Assembly (NCBI GenBank): GCA_037131655.1 | Contig: JBAXQP010000066.1 | Span: 1 to 10,937 of the forward strand | Length of the DNA stretch: 10,937 nucleotides | Direction: 5' to 3' | From: a bacterium | GTDB taxonomy: Bacteria > Armatimonadota > Fimbriimonadia > Fimbriimonadales > JBAXQP01 | In this document: positions 1-7,658 of the stretch, piece by piece | Position numbering within the stretch: position 1 is the stretch's first letter | How the letters are laid out: each line of letters begins with the position of its first letter | The notes under the pieces: model-generated | Databases searched by the model: none | Told to the model about the DNA's origin: nothing | Seen by the model: the letters and a program-made list of their open reading frames with translations, nothing else | Made by a program: the position numbers and the translations under genes

Positions 1-75
1 AGGGACAGGCTCGGTTCGGGGATCGGACTTTTACCTTTAGCCTCTCTATCAGGAACAAATGAGCCGAAAATGGAG

Positions 76-81
76 TATAAT
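76..81 (+). promoter_or_regulatory. -10 box of the ssrA promoter
   Basis: A perfect TATAAT lies 13 bases before the mature 5' end of the tmRNA, so a transcript starting near 88 would need only short 5' trimming. The -35 position (about 53-58) has no good TTGACA match, so the promoter is inferred from the -10 box and its placement. Confidence 0.6.
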
Positions 82-94
82 AGATGTACTTCAT

Positions 95-448
95 GGGGGC
101 GAATGGGCTCGACAGAGTTAGTTCGTGCTCAGGAGGCGAGCCGAAGCGCCGTTGGCTTCGTAAAAAGCGGCAAAACAAGTAACTGCGAATAACCAATACG
201 CATACGCTGCTTAATTAAAAGCAGCCGTCTTCCCCAGCTCGAGCCGATAGGGCTGGTATAAGGCGTAATTAAATTCGGCTAGTCCGTCTGGTCTCTGTTC
301 GTGGCCAGCCGAGCGAATGAAATCGAACTGGCTCTAGTCCAGCGTGTCTGGCGGCGGTGATTGGAGCGAGATAAAAGTCAGACTACGCTCGTAGAATCCT
401 GTGATGCGATAACTTTGGAAGCGGGTTCAATTCCCGCCGCCTCCACCA
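95..448 (+). ncRNA. ssrA: transfer-messenger RNA (tmRNA), complete
   Basis: tmRNA rescues ribosomes stalled on mRNAs lacking a stop codon: it is charged with alanine, then supplies a short reading frame that tags the nascent chain for proteolysis. The 5' end (GGGGGCGAATGGGCTCGACA) and 3' end are diagnostic. Bases 95-101 pair with 438-444 as a 7-bp acceptor stem with one G-U pair, then discriminator A445 and an encoded CCA at 446-448. Bases 421-437 form the T arm: GCGGG, loop TTCAATT, CCCGC. The tag frame lies at 185-214. Length (354 nt) is normal for a one-piece tmRNA. A good -10 box lies just upstream, but no terminator is visible directly after 448. Pieces of its 3' part recur at 1466-1530, 7531-7562, 7796-7901, 9826-9847 and 10074-10169. 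This is the only copy with both ends and a tag, so it is the functional gene. Confidence 0.97.
185..214 (+). other. tmRNA proteolysis-tag reading frame
   Basis: The resume codon appears to be GCG at 185, preceded by the usual A/U-rich stretch. The frame reads ANNQYAYAA and stops at TAA 212-214, followed by the start of a GC hairpin (GCAGC). It has the hydrophobic C-terminus ending in AA that ClpXP-type proteases recognise in tmRNA tags. The final YAYAA differs from the more common YALAA. The resume codon follows the family pattern and has not been proved. Confidence 0.85.
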
Positions 449-495
449 GTTTTAGTTTGCACGTCGAAGTCGCGAGGCTTGGCATAAGTGATCAT

Positions 496-834
496 ATGGC
501 AATCAATAAACCCGTATGCATAACCGCGATATTACCAAAAAGTCTGGAGCCTCTATTTTGGGACTGCGATTTCCACTCCCTCACCTTGGAAAGTAACCTC
601 TCATTCATGATCCGACGCATCCTCGACAGAGGCAACTTGGAAGCCGCCAAATGGTTACGCTACACGATTGGCGATGACACCATTCGAAGCTGGTTGCTTA
701 CCGCTAATGGCGGTGGACTTGACCCCCATAAACTCAGATTCTGGGGACTAATTCTCGACCTTCCTGAGGCTAAAGTTGACACATGGGTCGAAGCTGCGCG
801 TAAAACCCATTGGCAAGGAAGGCGTGCCGGATGA
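496..834 (+). CDS. DUF6922-like small protein, probable partner of the AbiEii-type gene
   Basis: A 112-residue soluble protein with no signal peptide or membrane segment. Its central part (LFWDCDFHSL near residues 18-27, then a helix ending IRRILDRG, KWLRYTIG, and a C-terminal FWGLILDLP) matches the pattern I associate with the DUF6922 domain, a short helical protein often encoded beside nucleotidyltransferase-type genes. Its stop overlaps the next start as ATGA (831-834), so the two are translationally coupled. I infer an antitoxin or accessory role from this context; no activity can be read from the sequence. The frame stays open upstream into ssrA to 361, but that part is RNA sequence. ATG 496 is the first plausible start after the tmRNA end, although its ribosome binding site is weak. 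No promoter is obvious between 449 and 495, so read-through from ssrA is possible. Confidence 0.75.
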   Translation: MAINKPVCITAILPKSLEPLFWDCDFHSLTLESNLSFMIRRILDRGNLEAAKWLRYTIGDDTIRSWLLTANGGGLDPHKLRFWGLILDLPEAKVDTWVEAARKTHWQGRRAG

Positions 835-1463
835 GCTTACATATCGAGGTACTTAGCGAAGCCCAGAAGGCAATATTCCCAATGCTTGCCACATTCGCCA
901 CTGAACAAAAGTTCTATCTCGCTGGCGGCACCGCTGTCGCGTTGCATCTGGGGCACCGTCGGTCTATAGATTTTGACTGGTTTGCTCATGGCAATTTTGA
1001 AGACCCGATCAGCTTGGCTGAGAAGGCCCGACTGGCCGGACTTCCTGTTGAGGATGTTCAAGTCTCACGTGGAACTCTTCACACTGTAATAGGGGGGGTT
1101 AAGGTCAGCTTTTTTGAGTATCTATATCACCCAATCTCTAGTTTTACAACTTGGCCTGATGACACCTTCACCCTTGCCTCACTTGACGACCTTGCGTGTA
1201 TGAAGCTAGTGGCCATCGCTCAACGTGGTTCTCGCAAAGATTTTATTGACCTTTATACAATTGCTCTTGAACATAAGCCTGTCGGTGAGTTGCTGGAACT
1301 CTATCGCCAAAAGTACTCGGTAGGCGACATCGGCCACGTGCTCGTAGGGATGACCTATTTCGATGACGCGCAGGATGAACCTTCTCCTATTATGCTCCGC
1401 GAATTCTCCTGGGATGATATCAAACGCTATTTTCAGCAATGGGCCAAAACCCTGTCTGATTAA
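831..1463 (+). CDS. AbiEii/AbiGii-type nucleotidyltransferase (toxin-like)
   Basis: A 210-residue protein of the DNA polymerase beta-like nucleotidyltransferase fold, AbiEii toxin family. Visible motifs are LAGGTAVALHLGHR near residues 30-43, followed by SIDFDWF (45-51) with the metal-binding pair D47 and D49. The strand KVSFFEYL (91-98) may carry the third acidic residue. KLVAIAQRGSRKDFIDLY (125-142), with K125, R132, D137 and D140, is the second family signature. In characterised type IV toxin-antitoxin systems such enzymes transfer nucleotides to RNA or tRNA; the target here is unknown. ATG 831 was chosen over an upstream TTG at 810 because it overlaps the preceding stop (ATGA) and follows AAGGAAGG at 815-822. 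No AbiEi-type antitoxin is present; the DUF6922-like protein takes its place. An ssrA 3' fragment begins three bases after the stop, so the pair sits exactly between two ssrA ends. Confidence 0.88.
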   Translation: MSLHIEVLSEAQKAIFPMLATFATEQKFYLAGGTAVALHLGHRRSIDFDWFAHGNFEDPISLAEKARLAGLPVEDVQVSRGTLHTVIGGVKVSFFEYLYHPISSFTTWPDDTFTLASLDDLACMKLVAIAQRGSRKDFIDLYTIALEHKPVGELLELYRQKYSVGDIGHVLVGMTYFDDAQDEPSPIMLREFSWDDIKRYFQQWAKTLSD

Positions 1464-1465
1464 AC

Positions 1466-1530
1466 ACTACGCTCGTAGAATCCTGTGATGCGATAACTTT
1501 GGAAGCGAATTCAATTCCCGCCTCCAGTTT
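1466..1530 (+). repeat. ssrA 3'-end direct repeat R2 (probable attachment-site remnant)
   Basis: Bases 1466-1507 are identical over 42 nt to ssrA 382-423. The match continues through the T loop and acceptor 3' strand to the first bases beyond ssrA (GTTTT), with two mismatches and two 3-base deletions that remove one CCG and one CCA. The altered T stem (GCGAA against CCCGC) could not form a normal arm, so this is not a working tmRNA end. With ssrA it brackets the DUF6922/AbiEii pair as direct repeats, the arrangement left by integration at a tmRNA 3' end. Confidence 0.93.
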
Positions 1531-1723
1531 TCTGAAAGCTTTGGGGACAATATGACCTGGGGCTTTTGATGTTTTTTAGCTTTGATTCGTCCTCGACAAC
1601 CACCATTTTCCCTACAGGCTTTGTGACTTTCCCCCGATTATTATCAGGTATCAGAATCGCTTGCCGTGCTCATGAATGGCCCTGGCAATCTTTATTCATC
1701 TTAGAGGACGGTATGGCAACAAT
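1531..1723. other. intergenic stretch before the c-di-GMP sensor gene
   Basis: No RNA gene, terminator or convincing promoter is seen. On the minus strand a frame is open for about 50 codons (about 1510-1668), with no recognisable family or start signal; it may be a gene remnant or chance. On the plus strand a four-codon frame (ATG 1713, MATI) has a good AGAGGA spacing and its stop TGA overlaps ATG 1724, so it may couple translation into the long gene. Confidence 0.35.
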
Positions 1724-4700
1724 ATGACGCATCAGCTAGATTATATATTCTTCTTTTATGGATTAGGGTTCATCTTACTGGGGGGCATTTGTTTCACGGC
1801 TGAAAAGAAGAAAAATGCTCTACCTTGGACATGGCTTGGGCTGTTTGGCTTGATCCACGGGCTGAACGAGTGGCTGGACATGCTGGCATTGGACATGTTC
1901 GACTCCCCATTGTTCAAAGCTGTGCGTATCTGTGTAATGGCCTTATCGTTCATTTGCCTGGTTGAGTTTGGCCGCTTGGGCATGATCTCAGTTCACGGCA
2001 AAGGTCCGGGCAGGTGGGTAACTCTAGCGCTATTTCTAGTTGGTTGCACTGGCTGGCTCTATAACTGGGTTGGGCTGAACGTATTTTTCAGGTATTCTAT
2101 TGGCTTTGTTGGCGGGATATGGTCCGCTTACGCCATTCTTTCTGCAAGACGACGCTCCGATAACCCCGTCGAGCGAAGAAATATGCTTGCATTGGGACTA
2201 TTACTCCTCACCTACGCGGTATCAACCGCCCTTTTTGTTCCCAAGGCGCCTTTTTTGCCTGCCTCATTGATTAATTATGACTCTTTCCTGCATAGGTTCG
2301 GTTTTCCCGTCCAACTGCTGCGCGGCATGCTTGCTGTTGCGTCCGCGTACTGCGTGTGGCGGGTTTTGGAGCAGCGCACACTTCGAACCGTCAGAATTGT
2401 GTTTGTATGTTCTCTGCTGGCGATTCTGACAGGCGGATGGTTTTACACAAATCGCCAGGGCAAAAACGAACATAGCGAATGGATGGATAGTCTGCAAACA
2501 ACCTGCACAATCTCCGCAGCGTCTATATCCTCCGATCTTGTGAACGGCATTGACTCGATAGAAGATCTCCAAAACCCGCGCTACATATTCCTGAAAAAGC
2601 GTCTCATGGAAATGCAACGAACATCCCCGGAGTTTCGCTACATATACCTGATGGTTGTGAGAGACGGCAGAATCATCTTTTCAGCAGACTCCGTGTCGCC
2701 AACAGCAGAAGATTACTCTCCGCCCGGCGATGAATACACGGATGCCCCCGCTGAACTGCGTGCCTTGTGCCGCGGTAAAGGGCGAAGCGCAACAGCAGAG
2801 TACGAAGACCAATGGGGGAAATGGGACTCCGCATTTGAAACAGTTACAGACGATGCCACGGGGAAACCGGTAGCGATTCTGGGCATGGACTATCCGCAAG
2901 AGAAAGTTTACAGCGCTGTTAATTCCATACGTTTGAACGCTATAATGGCTACACTTCTGCTGGCAGTCGTTGCCATTCTTTCCTTCTATTTCCGTGAACG
3001 CAGAGAGTATTTCATAAGGAGCATTTCCGAAGCTAGCAAAACACTACAACAGAAGGAAGAGGATCTGTCCCTTACCCTACGCTCCATCGGCGACGCGGTA
3101 ATCTCAACCGATGCGCAAGGACGTGTCATCCGCATGAACCCGACAGCCGAAGAGTTGACCGGATGGGTTCACTCAGAAGCCGTCGGTCATCCTATCTCCG
3201 AAGTCCTCAACATCGTCAATGCTCTAACTGGCGAACCGGCTCCCATTCCTGTAAACGAAGTACTCTCTACCGGCGAGGTGCATCATCTAGAGGACCATAC
3301 TATGTTGATCTCCCTTGATGGCTCCCGCCGGCAAATTACCGACAGCGCCGCGCCGATACGCGACGTCACGGGAACTATCGTAGGAATGGTATTGGTCTTT
3401 TCCGATATGACCGAACAATACCGTATCACTGAACAACTTCAGAAGAACGAAGCGCAGTTGCGCGCTATCATGGATAATGCCGGAGCGACAGTCTATATGA
3501 AAGACACGGAGGGCAGATACATCCATGTGAACCGAGTGTTTGAAGGATTATTCGATGTGAAAAACGCTGCGATACAAGGGAAAACCGATTACGATCTATT
3601 TCCCCCGGAAATTGCTGAGGCTTTCGTCAAGAATGATCGGTTTATCCTCCAAGTCGGACTGTTGCAAGAGATAGAGGAGAAGGTAATAGCCAACGGTCGC
3701 ACCTACACCTATCTGTCAGCCAAATTCCCCCTTAAAACAGCCAATGGCGAAATCTATGCCATCTGCGGCATCTCTACCGATATCACCGAGCGCAAGCAGG
3801 CTGAAGAGGCGCTACAGAAGAGCGAGGAGAAGTATCGCAACCTTATCGAGACGACGCGCACAGGTTTTCTTGTTCTCGACGGACAGGGATTGGTTGTTGA
3901 CGCAAATGCAGAATACGTACGCTTGAGCGGCCATTGCGAACTTGATGAGATACTAGGACGCTGCCCAATAGAATGGACCGCTGCTCATTCTCTTGAAAAG
4001 AACTCCGCGGCTCTTGACCAATGTTTTCGTGAGGGGTTTATCCAAGGCTTGGAAATTGACTATACGCGAGTTGATGGGCAGATCACTCCGATTGAGATTA
4101 ATGCAACAGTGGTAGGGGCAGGGGCCGACTTACGCATCATATCGCTATGTCGTGACATCACCGAGCGCAAACAGGCGGAAAAAGCTCTGAGCGAGGCGCT
4201 GGATCGTCTCCAGCAAATCTCCAATCAGGTGCCCGGACTCGTCTATCAATTTCGATTGCGTCCTGACGGCAGTTCCTGTATGCCTTTCGCCAGCAATGCA
4301 ATCAAAGAGATATTCCGGGTCAGTCCTGACGAAGTCCGTGAAGATGCATCCAAAGTATTTGCAAGTTTTCACCCGGATGACTATGCGAGCGTTGTCGCTA
4401 GTATTCAGGTATCGGCACAGGATTTAACTCTTTGGCATCCTGAGTTTCGGGTGAAGTATGACGATGGCACGGTGCGCTGGCTCTACGGCAACGCTGTGCC
4501 GCAGATGGAAGAGGATGGATCAGTGCTTTGGCACGGCTTCGTTACCGACATCACTGAGCGTAAGCAGGTGGAAAAGGCTCTGCTCGAGAGCGAAGAGAAG
4601 CACCGCCACCTGATCGAGAACAGCCACGACATTATTTATACACTCACTGCTGAGGGGATATTCAACTTTGTTTCCCCTGCCTGGACCGCGCTTTTGGGCT

Positions 4701-7219
4701 ATCCGGCAAATCAGGTGGAAGGGAAACCATTCCAGCAATTCATCCATCCGGATGATCTTGCTGAGTGCATGGTATTCCTGCAGGCAGTGATCGAGACGGG
4801 AGAACGCCATAAAGGCGTCGAGTACCGCGTGCAGCACTCCGATGGATCCTGGCGTTGGCACACAACAAGCGCTGTTCCGTTAAGCAATGAATTCGGCAAG
4901 ATCATAGGTTTTGAAGGCACTGCCCATGACATCACCGAGAGCAAACAGGCGGAAGAGGCGTTGCGCGAGAGCGAAGAGACTTTCCGCTCTTATATCGAAA
5001 ACTCTTTCGATATCATCTTCACACTCGATATAACGGGCAAATTCCTATTTCTGTCCCCAGCTTGGGAACGCCATTTCGGCTATCCAGTCAACGATTTTAT
5101 TGGCAAGATGTTCGTACCATTCGTGCACCCTGACGATTGCAAACATCTTGGTGAGTACCTTATGCGGGTTTTTGAAACTGGGGAGGCTGAGACGAGCCTT
5201 CCTTATCGAGTCAAACATAGTAATGGCGATTGGCACTGGTTTATTGCTAATGGCACGCTCTATACCAACAAGAATGGTGAACTCCAATTCATTGGTGTTG
5301 GCCGCGACATCACCGACCAGAAACATGGTGATGAATTACTCCAAAGGGAGAAGGACAATCTGTCTGCTATCTTCTCATCGTCGCCGGTCGGCATGCTCTT
5401 GCTGGACGAGGAAACGATGATCGTGAACGCCAATGATGTCGTTTCGGGCATGATTTCCAGAAGCCTTGAGCGTATCGTTGGTCAACGAGGCGGAGGCGGA
5501 CTGGGATGCGTTCACAGTTTTGAGAATGAGAAGGGATGCGGTTTTTCCTCGGTATGCGGGCAATGTTCCCTAAGGCAAGGGGTTACTCAGGTACTAAAGA
5601 CAGGAACATCAATTCGCGGTGCCGAAATACAGGTATCACTCATCAATAACGGCCAGGAACAATCTCCGTGGTTAAGAGTCAACGCTGAACCCGTCACAAT
5701 AAATGGCAGTAAACATGTGATCATCGCATTTGATGACATCACCGAGCGCAAGCAAGCTGAGGAAGAGCTAATCCAAGCCAAGGCTATGGCTGATAGCTTG
5801 AACCACCAACTGGAAGATGCGATGCTTTCTGCTAATACAAATGCAGTGGAAGCGATTTTGGCAAAGGATTTGCTTGAGGATAATGCGGACGAGTTGAAGC
5901 ATCAAGCTACCCACGACTCACTCACGGGATTACCCAATCGTCATTACTTCGAGGAGCATCTCAGCGAGCTTATCAAAAGCGGTTCTCGTAAGAAATCCGG
6001 CTCGATGGCCGTGATATTCCTCGATTTGGACAAGTTCAAGTTGGTCAACGACACCCTAGGACACAAAGTGGGTGACTTGCTGCTTATTGAAGTCTCCAAT
6101 CGATTGCAATCGTGTCTTCGTTCAGAGGATATATTGGCAAGAATGGGCGGAGACGAATTCACCATCATTCTCACAAATTGCCCGCGTAAGTCGAGCGTGG
6201 ATAAGCTAGCGACCCGAATGATTGACATGATTAGCCGACCATACGATATACAGGGACACCGGTTCATGATCGGAGTGAGCATTGGCATAGCCAGCTACCC
6301 ATCTGATGGCATAGATTCGGTCAATCTTCTGAAACACGCAGACGCGGCGATGTATAAGGCCAAGCAAGCAGGCAGAGGTCTGTTCAGTTGGTTTACTGGA
6401 GAAGTGGATGTTGATAACCAACAACGAGCCGTATTGGAAAATGATATTCGTCTGGCATTAGAAAATAATCAGTTCGAGATGCACTACCAGCCGATCGTTA
6501 GTCTAGAGGATAATACACTTCTCTCCGCTGAGGCGCTCTTGCGCTGGAAACATCCTGAAAAAGGAATGATATCCCCGAGTCTCTTAATACCGCTTGCTGA
6601 GGAGATGGGCTTGATTGGCAAAATCGGCGATTATGCGCTGCAAACCGCCTGTGCCCAGACAGTGGCTTGGCGCGACGAAGGGATACACTTGTCACGGATA
6701 AATGTGAATGTATCAACCAAGCAGATTAATAATGATAAATGGCTCGAATCAGTTATCGCTACTTTATCAAAAACCGGGCTTGATCCAAAACTCCTTAATC
6801 TGGAAGTGACAGAAACCGACTTCACCACCGACGATAAGGAAATGATGGAGACCCTGAACAAAGTGCGGGAACTTGGCATTAGCATGGCGATTGATGATTT
6901 CGGTATGGGCCGATCATCCCTGAGCCGACTTAAGGACTTCCCCGTAATCCACCTGAAAATAGATGGGTCGTTTATCAGAGACATCGAGCATAACAAGGAC
7001 GACAATGCTCTTGTGCGCTCCATTGTTGACATGGCTCATAACCAAGGTATCAAGGTGACTGCCGAATGGGTTGAAACCAAGACTCAGATGGAGATATTAC
7101 ACTCCAGCGGCTGTGATTTCATCCAAGGATACTACATCAGCCCAGCCCTGTCCACGCAAGACTTTAAGAACTTCGCTCATGAATGGATGCATAATCACCC
7201 AGAAACAAAGACAGCCTAA
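1724..7219 (+). CDS. membrane multi-PAS GGDEF/EAL protein (c-di-GMP synthesis and breakdown)
   Basis: A 1831-residue inner-membrane sensor. Order by residue: about eight hydrophobic helices (5-237); an extracytoplasmic domain (about 238-403) of likely Cache type; a further helix (404-424); seven PAS domains starting near 448, 575, 700, 827, 956, 1083 and 1209, mostly ending in the PAC hallmark DITERKQ; a coiled linker (1339-1390); GGDEF (about 1393-1559); EAL (about 1569-1819). The diguanylate cyclase site is intact (MGGDEF, GGDEF at 1475), with an RSED inhibitory site five residues ahead. The EAL domain keeps AEALLRW (E1603), the NVN and EVTET stretches, AIDDFG, LKIDGSF and IQGYY, so it looks able to hydrolyse c-di-GMP. 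The usual AEGVET reads AEWVET. The last PAS has a Cys cluster: C1262, C1272, C1278, C1281. An alternative start is ATG 1676. I prefer 1724 because the first membrane helix follows at once (LDYIFFFYGL) and the extra 16 residues look atypical. It is co-directional with the next gene, 23 bases away. Confidence 0.95.
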   Translation: MTHQLDYIFFFYGLGFILLGGICFTAEKKKNALPWTWLGLFGLIHGLNEWLDMLALDMFDSPLFKAVRICVMALSFICLVEFGRLGMISVHGKGPGRWVTLALFLVGCTGWLYNWVGLNVFFRYSIGFVGGIWSAYAILSARRRSDNPVERRNMLALGLLLLTYAVSTALFVPKAPFLPASLINYDSFLHRFGFPVQLLRGMLAVASAYCVWRVLEQRTLRTVRIVFVCSLLAILTGGWFYTNRQGKNEHSEWMDSLQTTCTISAASISSDLVNGIDSIEDLQNPRYIFLKKRLMEMQRTSPEFRYIYLMVVRDGRIIFSADSVSPTAEDYSPPGDEYTDAPAELRALCRGKGRSATAEYEDQWGKWDSAFETVTDDATGKPVAILGMDYPQEKVYSAVNSIRLNAIMATLLLAVVAILSFYFRERREYFIRSISEASKTLQQKEEDLSLTLRSIGDAVISTDAQGRVIRMNPTAEELTGWVHSEAVGHPISEVLNIVNALTGEPAPIPVNEVLSTGEVHHLEDHTMLISLDGSRRQITDSAAPIRDVTGTIVGMVLVFSDMTEQYRITEQLQKNEAQLRAIMDNAGATVYMKDTEGRYIHVNRVFEGLFDVKNAAIQGKTDYDLFPPEIAEAFVKNDRFILQVGLLQEIEEKVIANGRTYTYLSAKFPLKTANGEIYAICGISTDITERKQAEEALQKSEEKYRNLIETTRTGFLVLDGQGLVVDANAEYVRLSGHCELDEILGRCPIEWTAAHSLEKNSAALDQCFREGFIQGLEIDYTRVDGQITPIEINATVVGAGADLRIISLCRDITERKQAEKALSEALDRLQQISNQVPGLVYQFRLRPDGSSCMPFASNAIKEIFRVSPDEVREDASKVFASFHPDDYASVVASIQVSAQDLTLWHPEFRVKYDDGTVRWLYGNAVPQMEEDGSVLWHGFVTDITERKQVEKALLESEEKHRHLIENSHDIIYTLTAEGIFNFVSPAWTALLGYPANQVEGKPFQQFIHPDDLAECMVFLQAVIETGERHKGVEYRVQHSDGSWRWHTTSAVPLSNEFGKIIGFEGTAHDITESKQAEEALRESEETFRSYIENSFDIIFTLDITGKFLFLSPAWERHFGYPVNDFIGKMFVPFVHPDDCKHLGEYLMRVFETGEAETSLPYRVKHSNGDWHWFIANGTLYTNKNGELQFIGVGRDITDQKHGDELLQREKDNLSAIFSSSPVGMLLLDEETMIVNANDVVSGMISRSLERIVGQRGGGGLGCVHSFENEKGCGFSSVCGQCSLRQGVTQVLKTGTSIRGAEIQVSLINNGQEQSPWLRVNAEPVTINGSKHVIIAFDDITERKQAEEELIQAKAMADSLNHQLEDAMLSANTNAVEAILAKDLLEDNADELKHQATHDSLTGLPNRHYFEEHLSELIKSGSRKKSGSMAVIFLDLDKFKLVNDTLGHKVGDLLLIEVSNRLQSCLRSEDILARMGGDEFTIILTNCPRKSSVDKLATRMIDMISRPYDIQGHRFMIGVSIGIASYPSDGIDSVNLLKHADAAMYKAKQAGRGLFSWFTGEVDVDNQQRAVLENDIRLALENNQFEMHYQPIVSLEDNTLLSAEALLRWKHPEKGMISPSLLIPLAEEMGLIGKIGDYALQTACAQTVAWRDEGIHLSRINVNVSTKQINNDKWLESVIATLSKTGLDPKLLNLEVTETDFTTDDKEMMETLNKVRELGISMAIDDFGMGRSSLSRLKDFPVIHLKIDGSFIRDIEHNKDDNALVRSIVDMAHNQGIKVTAEWVETKTQMEILHSSGCDFIQGYYISPALSTQDFKNFAHEWMHNHPETKTA

Positions 7220-7242
7220 AATCAAGAAAGAAGGAGATCATT

Positions 7243-7515
7243 ATGGGAAAAGCAAATTGTTGGGAAGTTAAGAATTGTGGTCGTCAAAGCGATGGCCCCA
7301 AAGTGAAAGAGTTTGGTGTTTGCCCCGCGGCTAACAACCTTACGTATAACAACATGAACAGTGGTAAGAGCGCGGGCCGCTATTGCTGGAAGGTCGCCGG
7401 AACACTCTGCGGCGGCAAGGTGCAAGGCACGTTTGCCGATAAGATGAGTGGCTGCCTTGCGTGTCCGTTCTTCGCACAAGTCAAATCCGAAGAAGCCGCA
7501 TCTTTCAGAGCTTAG
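7243..7515 (+). CDS. two-CW domain Cys-rich small protein
   Basis: A 90-residue soluble protein with two C-W pairs (C6-W7 and C48-W49) and further Cys at 12, 27, 56, 71 and 74. Each half has the pattern CW...C...C, and the second ends in CLACPF. This matches the small two-CW proteins found near signal-transduction genes. The Cys spacing suggests binding of a metal or iron-sulphur centre, which is inference; no enzymatic function is known to me. The ribosome binding site is excellent: AAGGAG at 7231-7236, six bases before ATG. The gap to the GGDEF/EAL gene is 23 bases, so the two are very probably one operon. The pairing suggests a redox- or metal-linked adaptor for the sensor, whose last PAS is also Cys-rich. 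Sequence resembling ssrA begins about 16 bases after the stop. Confidence 0.85.
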   Translation: MGKANCWEVKNCGRQSDGPKVKEFGVCPAANNLTYNNMNSGKSAGRYCWKVAGTLCGGKVQGTFADKMSGCLACPFFAQVKSEEAASFRA

Positions 7516-7530
7516 CCGTCATCGGAGCAC

Positions 7531-7562
7531 AACTAAATCTTAGTCCCGTCTAGCAGCGGTGA
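7531..7562 (+). repeat. weak ssrA-like fragment R3
   Basis: The stretch resembles ssrA 327-360. AACT, then TAGTCC, then GTCTAGCAGCGGTGA (13 of 15 match ssrA, 14 of 15 match the copy at 10115-10129), are in the same order with small gaps. Short and degenerate, but its position just before a U remnant fits the repeated pattern of the locus. Confidence 0.55.
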
Positions 7563-7600
7563 CGGCGTCAGACCGGGTCATCCCGTCTCGGCCTGACGTC
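7561..7600. repeat. imperfect inverted repeat
   Basis: GTCAG (7567-7571) can pair with CTGAC (7593-7597), flanked by GAC/GTC at 7561-7563 and 7598-7600. A GC-rich inner hairpin (CGGG, loop TCAT, CCCG at 7574-7585) is an alternative pairing. No T run follows, so it is not a standard rho-independent terminator, though it may end the sensor/two-CW transcript. Confidence 0.4.
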
Positions 7601-7658
7601 AGTCCATTTGGCTTGAGAAATCCGCCATCACTTTTGGTGGAAGGCACAACAATACCCC

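Noticed and set aside
1..40. End of an upstream gene (plus-strand frame stopping at TAG 38-40)
   Set aside because: Twelve codons are too few to recognise a product or to exclude chance.
361..495. Upstream extension of the DUF6922-like frame from 361
   Set aside because: These bases are the 3' part of ssrA; the protein similarity starts after ATG 496.
810..830. TTG start for the AbiEii-type gene
   Set aside because: ATG 831 has a Shine-Dalgarno sequence and an ATGA overlap with the preceding stop; the seven extra residues have no support.
1466..1530. A tRNA or second tmRNA
   Set aside because: Only the 3' portion is present, the T stem is broken and there is no 5' half or CCA end.
1676..1723. 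ATG 1676 as the start of the sensor gene
   Set aside because: No ribosome binding site, and the added 16 residues precede a typical N-terminus. It remains possible.
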